Assembly (NCBI RefSeq): GCF_001273955.1
Contig: NZ_LIGI01000001.1
Coordinates: 1,029,064 to 1,093,063 of the forward strand
Origin: Bacillus sp. FJAT-27245
GTDB taxonomy: Bacteria > Bacillota > Bacilli > Bacillales > Cytobacillaceae
Length of the DNA: 64,000 bases
Reading direction: 5' to 3'
This document shows, one piece after another, positions 16,336-25,011 of the stretch. Every line of letters starts with the position of its first letter. Positions within the stretch are counted from its first letter, which is position 1. A program made the position numbers and the translations under genes. The notes under the pieces are model-generated. The model worked only from the letters and a program-made list of their open reading frames with translations. It made no database searches and had not been told where the DNA came from.

Positions 16336-17023
16336 GAAAAAAAAGAAGGCAAGCCTATCTAATCGAAGGAAGCTTGTTGCTTCACTTGATCCGAAATCGG
16401 TCGTTTCCGAGCAATATCGGACAATCAGGACGAATATCCAGTTTTCCTCGGTAGACGAAGATATACAGGCAATGATGGTGACTTCCGCCGGGCCGGGGGA
16501 AGGAAAATCGACGACGGCGGCTAATTTGGCGGTTGTCATGGCCCAACAGGAAAAAAAGGTGCTTCTGGTCGATGCGGATCTCCGCAAGCCGACGGTTCAC
16601 TATACGTTTGATTTAGTGAATCAGTATGGACTTACAAGCGTACTTGCAAAAAGCAAATCGCTGGACCAGGCAATACGCTCAACTGACATCCCTTTTCTAT
16701 CCGTTTTAACAAGCGGGCCAATCCCTCCAAATCCCGCTGAACTTTTGGGTTCAAAATCAATGAAGGAAATGCTGGAGGAAGCAAAAAAGCAGTTTGATGT
16801 GATTATTTTTGATACACCGCCAACACTCGCTGTGACAGATGCCCAAATCCTGGCCAACCTTTGTGACGGTGTTCTCCTAATCCTGTACAGCGGGAAATCA
16901 GAGATTGAGCAGGCAACGAAAGCAAAAGACCTGTTAGTAGCTGCTAATGGGAAGATTCTTGGCGTCGTTCTTAACCAGAAAAAAATAAAGAACGACACTT
17001 ATTCTTATTACTATGGGACTTAG
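16316..17023 (+). CDS. Tyrosine-protein kinase of polysaccharide synthesis (CpsD/YwqD/EpsB type)
   Basis: 235 residues. Bacterial tyrosine-kinase (BY-kinase) motifs: Walker A GPGEGKST, Walker A' VLLVDADLRKPT, Walker B VIIFDTPP, and a C-terminal tyrosine cluster ending TYSYYYGT that is autophosphorylated. It works with the preceding membrane activator to control polymer length and enzyme activity. Starts with GTG inside the 3' end of the previous gene, so translation is coupled. Confidence 0.93.
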   Translation: MKQLVLKKKKKASLSNRRKLVASLDPKSVVSEQYRTIRTNIQFSSVDEDIQAMMVTSAGPGEGKSTTAANLAVVMAQQEKKVLLVDADLRKPTVHYTFDLVNQYGLTSVLAKSKSLDQAIRSTDIPFLSVLTSGPIPPNPAELLGSKSMKEMLEEAKKQFDVIIFDTPPTLAVTDAQILANLCDGVLLILYSGKSEIEQATKAKDLLVAANGKILGVVLNQKKIKNDTYSYYYGT

Positions 17024-17061
17024 TCGGTAGGTTGGTTTAGTCGAAAGTAGGGAATTCACTC

Positions 17062-17823
17062 ATGATCGATATTCACTGTCATATACTTCCCGGCGTTGAT
17101 GACGGGGCAAAATCGATGGAGGAAAGCGTTGAAATGGCGCGGGAAGCTGTAAAGGAAGGGATACAGGCAATCATCGCAACGCCCCATCGTAATCGTTTTT
17201 ACGAAAATCCGAAAGAGGCTGTTATTCAGAAGGCCGCTGAATTGAACCGCAGGCTTAGGGAGGAGGATGTCCCGCTTTCCATCTTGCCTGGGCAGGAGCC
17301 GGCTATTACCGGGGACTTTCTCGAAGATTTTCAGAGAGGGAATATCTTGGCGCTGAATAACACTCAATATGTTTTTATCGAACTACCGTCGGGCCATGTA
17401 CCTAGATATACCTCACATATTTTATACGAGCTGCAAAATTCCGGCGCCATTCCGATAATTGTCCATCCTGAGCGGAACCAGGGAATTCTTGAGCAACCGG
17501 AAATCCTTTATGGGCTAATACGAAATGGGGCATTGGCGCAGCTGACCGCATCCAGCCTTTGTGGCGTGTTCGGAAAGAATATAAAGAGGTTTTCCCGGCA
17601 GCTTATTGAAGCAAACCTTGTCCATTTTATCGCTTCGGATGCGCACAATACAAAACGCCGCACGTTTCATATGCAGAGGGCTTTTGATGAATTAAAAACC
17701 AGGTACGGCAGCGATGTTTCCTACTTTTTTATGGAGAATGCCGAACGGTTGGTTGAAGGGAAAAACGTCTATAAAGATGAGCCGCAAAAGGTGAAAAGAA
17801 AAAAGCTTCTTGGGATCTTCTGA
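17062..17823 (+). CDS. Manganese-dependent tyrosine phosphatase, PHP family (CpsB/YwqE type)
   Basis: 253 residues. The N-terminal MIDIHCHILPGVDDGAKS and the later ATPHR, GQEP, VHPERN and FIASDAHN motifs supply the metal-binding His, Asp and Glu residues of the PHP domain. It should remove phosphate from the CpsD-type kinase. TAGGGAA precedes the ATG, 39 bases after the kinase stop. Together the three genes form the classical phosphoregulatory module of Gram-positive capsules. Confidence 0.93.
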   Translation: MIDIHCHILPGVDDGAKSMEESVEMAREAVKEGIQAIIATPHRNRFYENPKEAVIQKAAELNRRLREEDVPLSILPGQEPAITGDFLEDFQRGNILALNNTQYVFIELPSGHVPRYTSHILYELQNSGAIPIIVHPERNQGILEQPEILYGLIRNGALAQLTASSLCGVFGKNIKRFSRQLIEANLVHFIASDAHNTKRRTFHMQRAFDELKTRYGSDVSYFFMENAERLVEGKNVYKDEPQKVKRKKLLGIF

Positions 17824-17982
17824 AGAACGCTTGGCAAATGGCTGTTTTTATTCACAAAACTAAGTTAGCCAATAGGACTAATCGAATTAAATATTGTTAA
17901 AAATAATTTCCCAATTCTTCGGAGGAACCAAGCCAGCGGGCAACGCTTAGCGTTTAGAACTTTTTTAAAAAGGAGGATTTTG
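17824..17982 (+). ncRNA. Possible structured leader (EAR/epsC-RNA position) before the EpsC-like gene
   Basis: A 159-base gap inside an otherwise tightly packed operon. TTGGC near 17831 can pair with GCCAA near 17867, and a second block AGCGGGCAACGCTTAGCG precedes the AGGAGG site. In B. subtilis the antitermination element EAR lies in the same place, between epsB and epsC. Whether this sequence folds as EAR was not testable here. Confidence 0.35.
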
Positions 17983-19800
17983 ATGAGTTACCAAAAACGT
18001 TTTCTGTTATTGGCAGTTCTGGACTCGGTATTGGTGTTGGCCGCAGCGGTTATCAGCTATATCCAATTTCATCCGCTACTGAGATCAGTCCCTGATGAAG
18101 AGCTCTTGTTAAATTCTCTTATCTTGCTAATTAGCTATTATATTTTCGCAAACAGTTTTCATTTGTATAACAAATCATGGGAATATGCCAGTGTCATGGA
18201 GCTGAAAAGCATTTTCAAAGCCGTCACACTTACAATCGTTACGACAGCAGCTTTCCAGCTGTTAACATTGTCGAATTTTTACCCAAGGATGCTGCTTTCC
18301 GTATGGATGATGACAATGTTTTTCGTAGGTGGCTCGCGGTTTTCCTGGCGCTTGTATCTGGACCATTGCCTTAAGCCGAAACAAGGCATGAAAAAAGTGC
18401 TTATCATAGGCGCCGGCCAGGCGGGAACCCTCGTGGCACGGCAGCTCATAAACAATCCTGAATTGAGGCTTGTACCTGCCGCTTTTATTGATGATGACCC
18501 GGGGAAATTGAAATTGCATATATTGGGCATACCGGTAGCCGGGACAACGAATGACATTGTTGAAACCGTAGAGAAATTTGGAATCAATAAAATCGTCATC
18601 GCCATCCCTTCATTAAAGAAATTTGAGATGAACAAAATTTATCTCGAATGTTCAAAGGCGAAAGTGAAGACGCAGGTGATGCCGAAGATTGAGGATGTCA
18701 TGCTCGGAAAGGTCGCCGTCAGCCAGTTTCGGGATGTGGGAGTAGAGGATTTGCTGGGCCGCGAACCGGTAGAGCTTGATATTGAAGGCATCTCTGAATA
18801 CATATCCGGGAAAACAGTCCTTGTAACAGGCGCGGGAGGTTCAATTGGGTCGGAGATTTGCCGGCAAATTTGTAAATTCTCACCCGAAAAAATTGTATTG
18901 CTTGGCCATGGAGAAAACAGTATTTATCTGGTTGACATGGAACTTCGCAATAAGTATGGGGATACAGTGGAAATTGTCCCGGCGATTGGCGATATCCAGG
19001 ATCGGGAACGGATGATGGAAATAATGGCGGAGCATCAACCGGATGTCGTCTACCATGCAGCCGCGCATAAGCATGTTCCGCTCATGGAATATAACCCAAG
19101 GGAAGCTGTGAAGAACAATGTCCTCGGAACAAAAAATGTCGCAGAAGCAGCCCACCAAAACCATGTCGGCACGTTTGTTCTCATCTCTTCCGATAAAGCG
19201 GTCAACCCGACGAATGTAATGGGGGCGACGAAAAGAATAGCGGAAATGGTCATCCAGCACCTTGACCAGCGAAGCGCGACCAAGTTTGTTGCCGTCCGCT
19301 TCGGGAATGTGCTTGGCAGCAGGGGCAGTGTGATTCCCCTTTTTAAAAAGCAAATCAAGGCTGGCGGGCCAGTGACAGTTACCCATCCTGAAATGACCCG
19401 TTACTTCATGACCATTCCGGAGGCATCGAGGCTTGTTATTCAGGCCGGTTCCCTTGCCAGGGGCGGGGAAGTATTTGTCCTCGATATGGGCGAGCCGGTC
19501 AAGATTGTTGATTTGGCTAAAAACCTTATTGAACTTTCCGGTTTTTCACTCGATGAAATCAACATTAAATACTCCGGCATTCGTCCTGGGGAAAAGATGT
19601 TTGAAGAGCTTCTAAATGAAAATGAAGTGAATGATGTGCCGATCTATCCGAAGATCCTTGTCGGCAAAGCTTCGCTAAGCAATTATGAGATGATATCGAA
19701 TCTAATCCAAAACTACTATTCATTCAATGAACGTGAGCTTAAAGACTATGTTTTGAATCTTGTTAACAAAAAAGAAAAGCAACTGTCGGTGATTAAGTGA
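17983..19800 (+). CDS. epsC: Membrane-bound UDP-sugar 4,6-dehydratase (EpsC/PglF/CapD type)
   Basis: 605 residues from the ATG at 17983, which is six bases after AGGAGG. Four N-terminal membrane helices are followed by a first nucleotide-binding fold (GAGQAGTLVARQL, about residue 145) and a SDR domain with GAGGSIGSE (about 283), HAAAHKHVPLME, and SSDKAVNPTNVMGATKR carrying the catalytic residues of the non-classical dehydratases. It should convert UDP-GlcNAc to the 4-keto-6-deoxy sugar, the first step toward diacetylbacillosamine-like sugars. EpsL, EpsM and EpsN partners are encoded at the operon's end. Confidence 0.9.
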   Translation: MSYQKRFLLLAVLDSVLVLAAAVISYIQFHPLLRSVPDEELLLNSLILLISYYIFANSFHLYNKSWEYASVMELKSIFKAVTLTIVTTAAFQLLTLSNFYPRMLLSVWMMTMFFVGGSRFSWRLYLDHCLKPKQGMKKVLIIGAGQAGTLVARQLINNPELRLVPAAFIDDDPGKLKLHILGIPVAGTTNDIVETVEKFGINKIVIAIPSLKKFEMNKIYLECSKAKVKTQVMPKIEDVMLGKVAVSQFRDVGVEDLLGREPVELDIEGISEYISGKTVLVTGAGGSIGSEICRQICKFSPEKIVLLGHGENSIYLVDMELRNKYGDTVEIVPAIGDIQDRERMMEIMAEHQPDVVYHAAAHKHVPLMEYNPREAVKNNVLGTKNVAEAAHQNHVGTFVLISSDKAVNPTNVMGATKRIAEMVIQHLDQRSATKFVAVRFGNVLGSRGSVIPLFKKQIKAGGPVTVTHPEMTRYFMTIPEASRLVIQAGSLARGGEVFVLDMGEPVKIVDLAKNLIELSGFSLDEINIKYSGIRPGEKMFEELLNENEVNDVPIYPKILVGKASLSNYEMISNLIQNYYSFNERELKDYVLNLVNKKEKQLSVIK

Positions 19801-19850
19801 GCCAGAAAACCAACAAAATGGCATGCGCTGCCCAGGGAGGCGTTCCTTTT

Positions 19851-20876
19851 ATGAATTTTGCAATGATCGGCTGTGGATTTATGGCACGGAAACATGCAAC
19901 GGCAATCGAGCGGATTCCCGAAGCAAGATTGGCCGCCGTCTGCGATATCGACGAATCAGCCATGGAGCCGTATGTGAAAGAGTACGGGGCGCGGGCTCAT
20001 CAAAATTACGATGCGATACTGGCGGATGCAGCGGTTGATGCGGTTTGCATCTGTACTCCAGCCAGTTCTTACGCATTCATGGCCGAGCAGGCAGCCATGG
20101 CAAAGAAACATATCGTCCTAGACCAGCCGATGGCGATGACGCTTGATGAAGCGGAACGGATTGTGGAGGTTTGCCGGGAGAATGGTGTGAAGCTTACAGT
20201 TGTCCATCCACACCGATTCCGCCCTGTCGTCATGGAACTGAGGAAGATCATTGACGCAGGAATGCTCGGAAAAATCAGCCACGCGAGCGCGAGGATCAAC
20301 TTGAACAGAAACATGGATTTCTGCGACGAGGCTTTGTGGCGGGTAGCGAAACTGCGTGAGGCTGGAGGACTAATGGGCCAGGCAATTGATTATCTGGATT
20401 TGCTCCTATCGTTCATGGGACAGCCGGAGCAGGTGTTCAGCATGGCGACGGGATTTGGAAACATGGACACGGAAGAGGTTTCCGCCGGGCTGATCCGGTT
20501 TGAATCAGGGGCGCTTGGAATGGTCGAAACATCGACATCCGTTTATTACCGCAATTTCGAGGAGTCAATCACCATCTTTGGAGAAAAAGGAACGGTTAAG
20601 ATCGGCGGCCAAAACGCCCTTTCGTTCGAACATTTTGATGTTCAGAGCTTGTCTGAAACGGAAACGGAACAGATTATGGAAAAAGTTAAAGCAGACCCAT
20701 TGGGAATTCCGGGTCATGAGCAGGCGATTTCCGATCTCATTCTAGCCGTAAAGGAACACCGCGAGCCCCTTGTAACAGGCGAGGATGGCAAAAGGGCGCT
20801 CGAACTGGTGCTGGCATTTTATGAAACAGCAAGAACTAACTCGCCAATCGGAATGAGAAGAGGAGTTTTACTATGA
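19851..20876 (+). CDS. Gfo/Idh/MocA oxidoreductase (WbpB-like)
   Basis: 341 residues from the ATG at 19851 (GGGAGG ten bases upstream). A GTG overlapping the epsC stop is an alternative start but adds an atypical N-terminus. The Rossmann motif is MIGCGFMARKHATAIERIPEA, and CICTPASSYAFMAEQA...KKHIVLDQPMA is the family signature, where DQP replaces the usual EKP; the catalytic Lys is therefore replaced by Gln. HPHRFRP and a C-terminal beta sheet follow. Next to a UDP-GlcNAc dehydrogenase it is best read as the 3-oxidation enzyme of the UDP-GlcNAc(3NAc)A pathway, but the changed motif leaves that open. Confidence 0.8.
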   Translation: MNFAMIGCGFMARKHATAIERIPEARLAAVCDIDESAMEPYVKEYGARAHQNYDAILADAAVDAVCICTPASSYAFMAEQAAMAKKHIVLDQPMAMTLDEAERIVEVCRENGVKLTVVHPHRFRPVVMELRKIIDAGMLGKISHASARINLNRNMDFCDEALWRVAKLREAGGLMGQAIDYLDLLLSFMGQPEQVFSMATGFGNMDTEEVSAGLIRFESGALGMVETSTSVYYRNFEESITIFGEKGTVKIGGQNALSFEHFDVQSLSETETEQIMEKVKADPLGIPGHEQAISDLILAVKEHREPLVTGEDGKRALELVLAFYETARTNSPIGMRRGVLL

Positions 20877-22210
20877 TGACTGAAGTGAAAGAAAACAAAT
20901 TGGCCGAAGAACTGATAAACAAGCTTCACACGAAAACAGCGACCATCGGTGTAGTCGGGCTTGGCTATGTCGGTTTGCCGCTCGCGGTTGAAAAAGCGAA
21001 AGCTGGTTTTCATGTCATTGGTTTTGATGTACAGGAGGAAAAAGTCCGCGCTGTAAACAAAGGACAAAATTATATCGGGGATGTAATCCCGGCTGACCTG
21101 GAAGCGCTCGTTGCGGAAGGGAAGCTGATGGCGACCTCCGATTACAATTTTATTGGCGAAGTGGACGCGGTTGCGATTTGCGTGCCGACACCATTGGACA
21201 TTTATAAGCAGCCTAATATGAAGTATGTTGAAAGCTCTGCAAAAGCAATTTCCGAGCACCTTACGAAAGGAACGCTCGTTGTTCTCGAAAGTACAACATA
21301 TCCGGGGACAACTGAGGAATTGATCAAGCCAATCCTGGAGCAATCCGGCCTTGTTTGTGGCGAAGACTTTTTCCTCGCCTATTCACCAGAGAGGGTGGAT
21401 CCGGGAAACAAACAGTTTAATACAAAAAATACCCCAAAGGTAGTCGGCGGCATGACACCGGCCTGTACAAAAGTAGCGGCGGCCATGTACCGCTCTGTGC
21501 TCGAAGGGGAAGTACATGAGGTTTCAAGCCCGGCCGTAGCTGAAATGGAAAAAATCCTTGAAAACACATTCCGTAATATCAATATCGCCTTAGCAAACGA
21601 AATGGCGATCCTTTGCAACAAAATGGGCATCGATGTGTGGGAAGTCATCGATGCGGCGGCAACGAAGCCATACGGATTCATGCCTTTCTATCCGGGCCCT
21701 GGCCTTGGCGGGCACTGCATCCCAATCGATCCGTGGTACCTGACCTGGAAAGCGCGCGAATATAACTATCATACGCGGCTGATTGAAACGGCCGGCGAAA
21801 TCAATGACAGCATGCCTGATTTTGTTGTGCAGCGCTGCGCTGAAATGCTGAATGATCAAGGCAAAGCAATCAACGGTTCCAAAATCGTTGTCCTTGGCGT
21901 TGCTTACAAAAAAGACATCGAGGACTACCGCGAATCTCCGGCATTGCCAATATTGGAAAGACTGACAAAGGCGGGAGCCGATTGGGTGGCAGTTGATCCG
22001 TATGTGAAGGAATTCACCCTCAACGGGGAGCAAGTTGCGTGTAAGGAGTTGGACCAGGACCTGCTGAGCAAGGCAGATCTTGTATTAATTACGACGAATC
22101 ACAGCTGCTTTGACCATGAAATGCTGCAAAACAATGCAAAGCTTATTCTGGACACACGGAATACATTTGAACCAAGCAAAGAATTCTCGGGAATCTACCA
22201 AAAAATCTAA
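20873..22210 (+). CDS. Nucleotide-sugar dehydrogenase, UDP-GlcNAc 6-dehydrogenase (WbpA/TviB) type
   Basis: 445 residues. NAD-binding GVVGLGYVGLPLA near residue 25, the ESTTYPGTTEE block, YSPERVDPGN, and the catalytic GGHCIPIDPWYLTWKARE with its Cys near 281 define the UDP-glucose/GDP-mannose dehydrogenase family. TKPYGFMPFYPGPGLGGHCIP and the following residues are closer to WbpA/TviB than to UDP-glucose dehydrogenases. It should oxidise UDP-GlcNAc to UDP-GlcNAcA with two NAD. The ATG overlaps the stop of the previous gene (ATGA). Confidence 0.88.
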   Translation: MMTEVKENKLAEELINKLHTKTATIGVVGLGYVGLPLAVEKAKAGFHVIGFDVQEEKVRAVNKGQNYIGDVIPADLEALVAEGKLMATSDYNFIGEVDAVAICVPTPLDIYKQPNMKYVESSAKAISEHLTKGTLVVLESTTYPGTTEELIKPILEQSGLVCGEDFFLAYSPERVDPGNKQFNTKNTPKVVGGMTPACTKVAAAMYRSVLEGEVHEVSSPAVAEMEKILENTFRNINIALANEMAILCNKMGIDVWEVIDAAATKPYGFMPFYPGPGLGGHCIPIDPWYLTWKAREYNYHTRLIETAGEINDSMPDFVVQRCAEMLNDQGKAINGSKIVVLGVAYKKDIEDYRESPALPILERLTKAGADWVAVDPYVKEFTLNGEQVACKELDQDLLSKADLVLITTNHSCFDHEMLQNNAKLILDTRNTFEPSKEFSGIYQKI

Positions 22211-22263
22211 ATTAGGTTTCTTCACCATAAATGCTGGTTTATTAATGAATTTTGTAGTAGACG

Positions 22264-22390
22264 ATTGGAGCGGAAGGCGCGAAGACTCCAGCGGGATGCA
22301 CGGGACTGGTGAGACCCCACAGGCGCTTACGCCGAGGAGGCTCACCGAAAGGCCCGCGGAAAGCGAAGCGCCTGGAGCGTAAATCAACAA
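22264..22390 (+). repeat. 127-base GC-rich interspersed repeat of Bacillus type
   Basis: Begins TTGGAGCGGAAGGCGCGA and ends GCGCCTGGAGCGTAAATCAA; AGGCGC near the left pairs with GCGCCT near the right, and internal GAGACCCC and GAGGAGGCTC blocks give further hairpins. From general knowledge, closely similar sequences recur in intergenic regions of many Bacillus genomes. It sits inside the polysaccharide operon, before the flippase gene. Confidence 0.75.
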
Positions 22391-22453
22391 ATTTAACAAA
22401 ACCACTCCTCGTGGCGAGGAGCCTAAATTCGAAACAGTGATGGAGTGCCAAGC

Positions 22454-23695
22454 TTGTCAACTAAAAAAATATCATTTAACCGGTCAGTATTCATTGTACT
22501 GGGCGGGAACGTACTGTCACAGGGGCTGATTTTCGCATCATCCCCTCTTCTTACAAGGCTGTATTCTCCAGAAGTTTTTGGCCAACTGGCTGTATTCATC
22601 TCGGTCGTGGCGATGATTAATGTGTTTACAAGCCTGAAATATGAACTTGCCTTGCCCCTTGAACGGGACCAACAGAAGTTCTTGAACCTGGTTGTGCTGT
22701 GCCTTGGTATCCTGGGCGGCACAACAATTATTTGCACGGCGGCGGTTTTCATACTCGGTTTCTTTTTCTTTGAAAAACAGTTTGCCGAGTTTCTTTTTTG
22801 GCTGCTGCCGCTTGCTTTTTTAGGAGAAGGAATTACTGCGATAACAAATTATTACGGGATTCATAAAAGCAAGTACAAGGATTTGGCTATCCTGAAGGTC
22901 AACAAGTCGCTTTTTACGGTCGGAGGACAGGCGGGGCTGTATTCCCTTCAGTCGGTAGGATTGGTTGCCGGTGATGTGATGGGCCGAATCCTCGGCGGCT
23001 TTAAGCTGATGATGAAAATGTTCAGGGAAATCAGGAAATCCGCCAATTTAATCAGCTTAAATGAAATAAGGGAAGTTGCCGGGAAATACCGGAAATTCCC
23101 GCTTATTTCAAGTTATTCGTCATTTATAAACAGCGCAGGCCTTCAGTTGGCCCCAATCCTGCTTAGTGCGATGTACAGCCAGGCGGAGGTAGGGCTGTTC
23201 GCGCTCGCCCAGCGGGTTATTGTTTCACCCCTGTCCATTATTGGGCGGGCGGTCGCTGATGTTTTCTACGGGACGGCGGCGAAAATCGAAACTCCCGGCG
23301 AACTGCAACGGATGTTTATAAAGACGTCTTTTAAATTGCTTCTCGTCGGGATGATTCCAATCGGCATTCTTTATTTTGCCGGAGAGAGCCTGTTCGGGCT
23401 CATTTTCGGCAATGCCTGGAAGGAAACGGGAACAATCATTCAAATCCTGTCCCTGATGTATCTTGCCCAGTTTATCGTCAGCCCTCTGTCCCAGACATTG
23501 AATATTTTAAACAGGCAGGATTTGCAGCTTATCTGGGATATTGTACGGCTCATCCTGACAGTAGTGCCATTTCTGGCCGGCTTCTTATTCGAATATGATT
23601 TCTATCAGCTGATCAGGCTTTTTGGAATATGTTCAGTCGCAAGCTATGCCCTATTGTACGGGATGATCTTCAGGGTGCTGAAAAAACAAAGGTAG
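22454..23695 (+). CDS. Polysaccharide flippase (Wzx/PST family)
   Basis: About 413 residues with 11-12 hydrophobic segments, starting with FNRSVFIVLGGNVLSQGLIFASSPLLTRLYSPEVFG, the usual N-terminus of Wzx-type lipid-linked oligosaccharide flippases. It would carry the undecaprenyl-linked repeat unit across the membrane. The TTG at 22454 is chosen because GGAG (22442-22445) lies eight bases upstream; a GTG at 22445 overlaps this site. The 240-base gap before it is filled by the interspersed repeat. Confidence 0.87.
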   Translation: MSTKKISFNRSVFIVLGGNVLSQGLIFASSPLLTRLYSPEVFGQLAVFISVVAMINVFTSLKYELALPLERDQQKFLNLVVLCLGILGGTTIICTAAVFILGFFFFEKQFAEFLFWLLPLAFLGEGITAITNYYGIHKSKYKDLAILKVNKSLFTVGGQAGLYSLQSVGLVAGDVMGRILGGFKLMMKMFREIRKSANLISLNEIREVAGKYRKFPLISSYSSFINSAGLQLAPILLSAMYSQAEVGLFALAQRVIVSPLSIIGRAVADVFYGTAAKIETPGELQRMFIKTSFKLLLVGMIPIGILYFAGESLFGLIFGNAWKETGTIIQILSLMYLAQFIVSPLSQTLNILNRQDLQLIWDIVRLILTVVPFLAGFLFEYDFYQLIRLFGICSVASYALLYGMIFRVLKKQR

Positions 23696-23709
23696 GAGCA
23701 GTAAACAGC

Positions 23710-25011
23710 ATGGGCAATAAAAAAAACTATACACTTATTCTCTTATTGGCTTTTCTTTACAAGTTCATTCTCGATTATGCGTATAAGACATTTCTGGTCG
23801 GGAATTTTGCCTATTCGGGATTTGTCATTAAGGAAAATTACATTAAATACGGTGAGTCGTGGCTTTTGTTATTCCTGTTAATCTCCGGGGTTGTTATGTA
23901 TACAAAGGAAATGGAGAAGCCGAGCAAAGTGATCCTGTACATCATCTTGCTTAATCTTCTGGTCCCTCTCTTAACCTTTTATTCAATGCAGGACGGAGCA
24001 AGGCTGTATTTGTACAGCATTCTGTTTGGATTCATGCTCACAGTTTGGATTGTTAAAAGATTGAAAGACTTTCGCGTCATCATGATTGAAGACAGTGTCA
24101 AGCCGGTCTTTTTCCTCCTTGCCGTAATCACCCTCTATGTATACGCCTATTTAATCGCAACTGGGGGGCTTTCGCGGCTGAGCTTCAACCTGCTTGCAGT
24201 TTATGACGTCCGGAGCGTGTACCAGCAAAATAATTCCGGCCTGATGAATTATCTTGTTACCTGGCAGGCCTATGCCATCAATATGTCGATGCTCATTTAT
24301 GCGCTGGAGGGCCGGAAGAAACCGCTATTTTGCCTTTTCCTGTTCCTGCAGCTGCTGCTTTTTGGCATGACAGGCTTAAAAAGCTTCCTGTTCTCGCCAG
24401 TCGTCGTGATTGGTTTGTACTATGTCTTGAAAAACATCAGATTAAGAAATCTTGTTCTTGAAATGATGACTGTCGGCGTGCTCTTCATCGTTTCATTGTC
24501 GGTGCTGCTTTACAGCGTCTTTGACAATATCAATACAGCATCCATTTTTGTCAGGCGATTGCTGCTCGTACCAGCCCAACTGCATTTTGTCTATTTCGAT
24601 TTCTTTTCCACACATGAAACGATGAAACTGTCACATTCCTTTTTATCCTTTTTATTTGAAAATCCCTATAACAGCCCAACTCCGGTAGATGTTATTGCCA
24701 GTGTGGTCTTTAACAATGAAAACTTCAGCCCGAATGTCGGCTATTTGGGTGATGCCTTTTCCAACTTCGGAATCATGGGGATTATTGTCTACTCGATTAC
24801 TCTCGGAGTGGTGTTGAAAATGCTGGACAGTGTCGCAAGGAATGTGCCGATTTATTTTTCGGCGCCATTGATCGTCATTCCGTCAATGGCACTTATCAAT
24901 TCAGCGCTGCCGACAAGCTTGGTGACCCACGGCATCCTGTTTGAGATTACGGCTATTTGGCTGTTTTCTCAAATCTTTAAGAAAACTAAAGCAGAAGGAG
25001 TACCATCGTGA
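23710..25011 (+). CDS. Oligosaccharide repeat-unit polymerase (Wzy-like)
   Basis: 433 residues, almost entirely hydrophobic, with about 12 membrane segments and a periplasmic-type loop in the C-terminal half (HFVYFDFFSTHETMKLSHSFLS...NPYNSPTPVDV). This layout and its position between flippase and glycosyltransferase genes point to a Wzy/O-antigen polymerase; sequence conservation in this family is too low for a firm call. The ATG at 23710 follows AGGAGC. A longer frame extends back into the flippase gene but has no support. The stop overlaps the next GTG. Confidence 0.75.
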   Translation: MGNKKNYTLILLLAFLYKFILDYAYKTFLVGNFAYSGFVIKENYIKYGESWLLLFLLISGVVMYTKEMEKPSKVILYIILLNLLVPLLTFYSMQDGARLYLYSILFGFMLTVWIVKRLKDFRVIMIEDSVKPVFFLLAVITLYVYAYLIATGGLSRLSFNLLAVYDVRSVYQQNNSGLMNYLVTWQAYAINMSMLIYALEGRKKPLFCLFLFLQLLLFGMTGLKSFLFSPVVVIGLYYVLKNIRLRNLVLEMMTVGVLFIVSLSVLLYSVFDNINTASIFVRRLLLVPAQLHFVYFDFFSTHETMKLSHSFLSFLFENPYNSPTPVDVIASVVFNNENFSPNVGYLGDAFSNFGIMGIIVYSITLGVVLKMLDSVARNVPIYFSAPLIVIPSMALINSALPTSLVTHGILFEITAIWLFSQIFKKTKAEGVPS

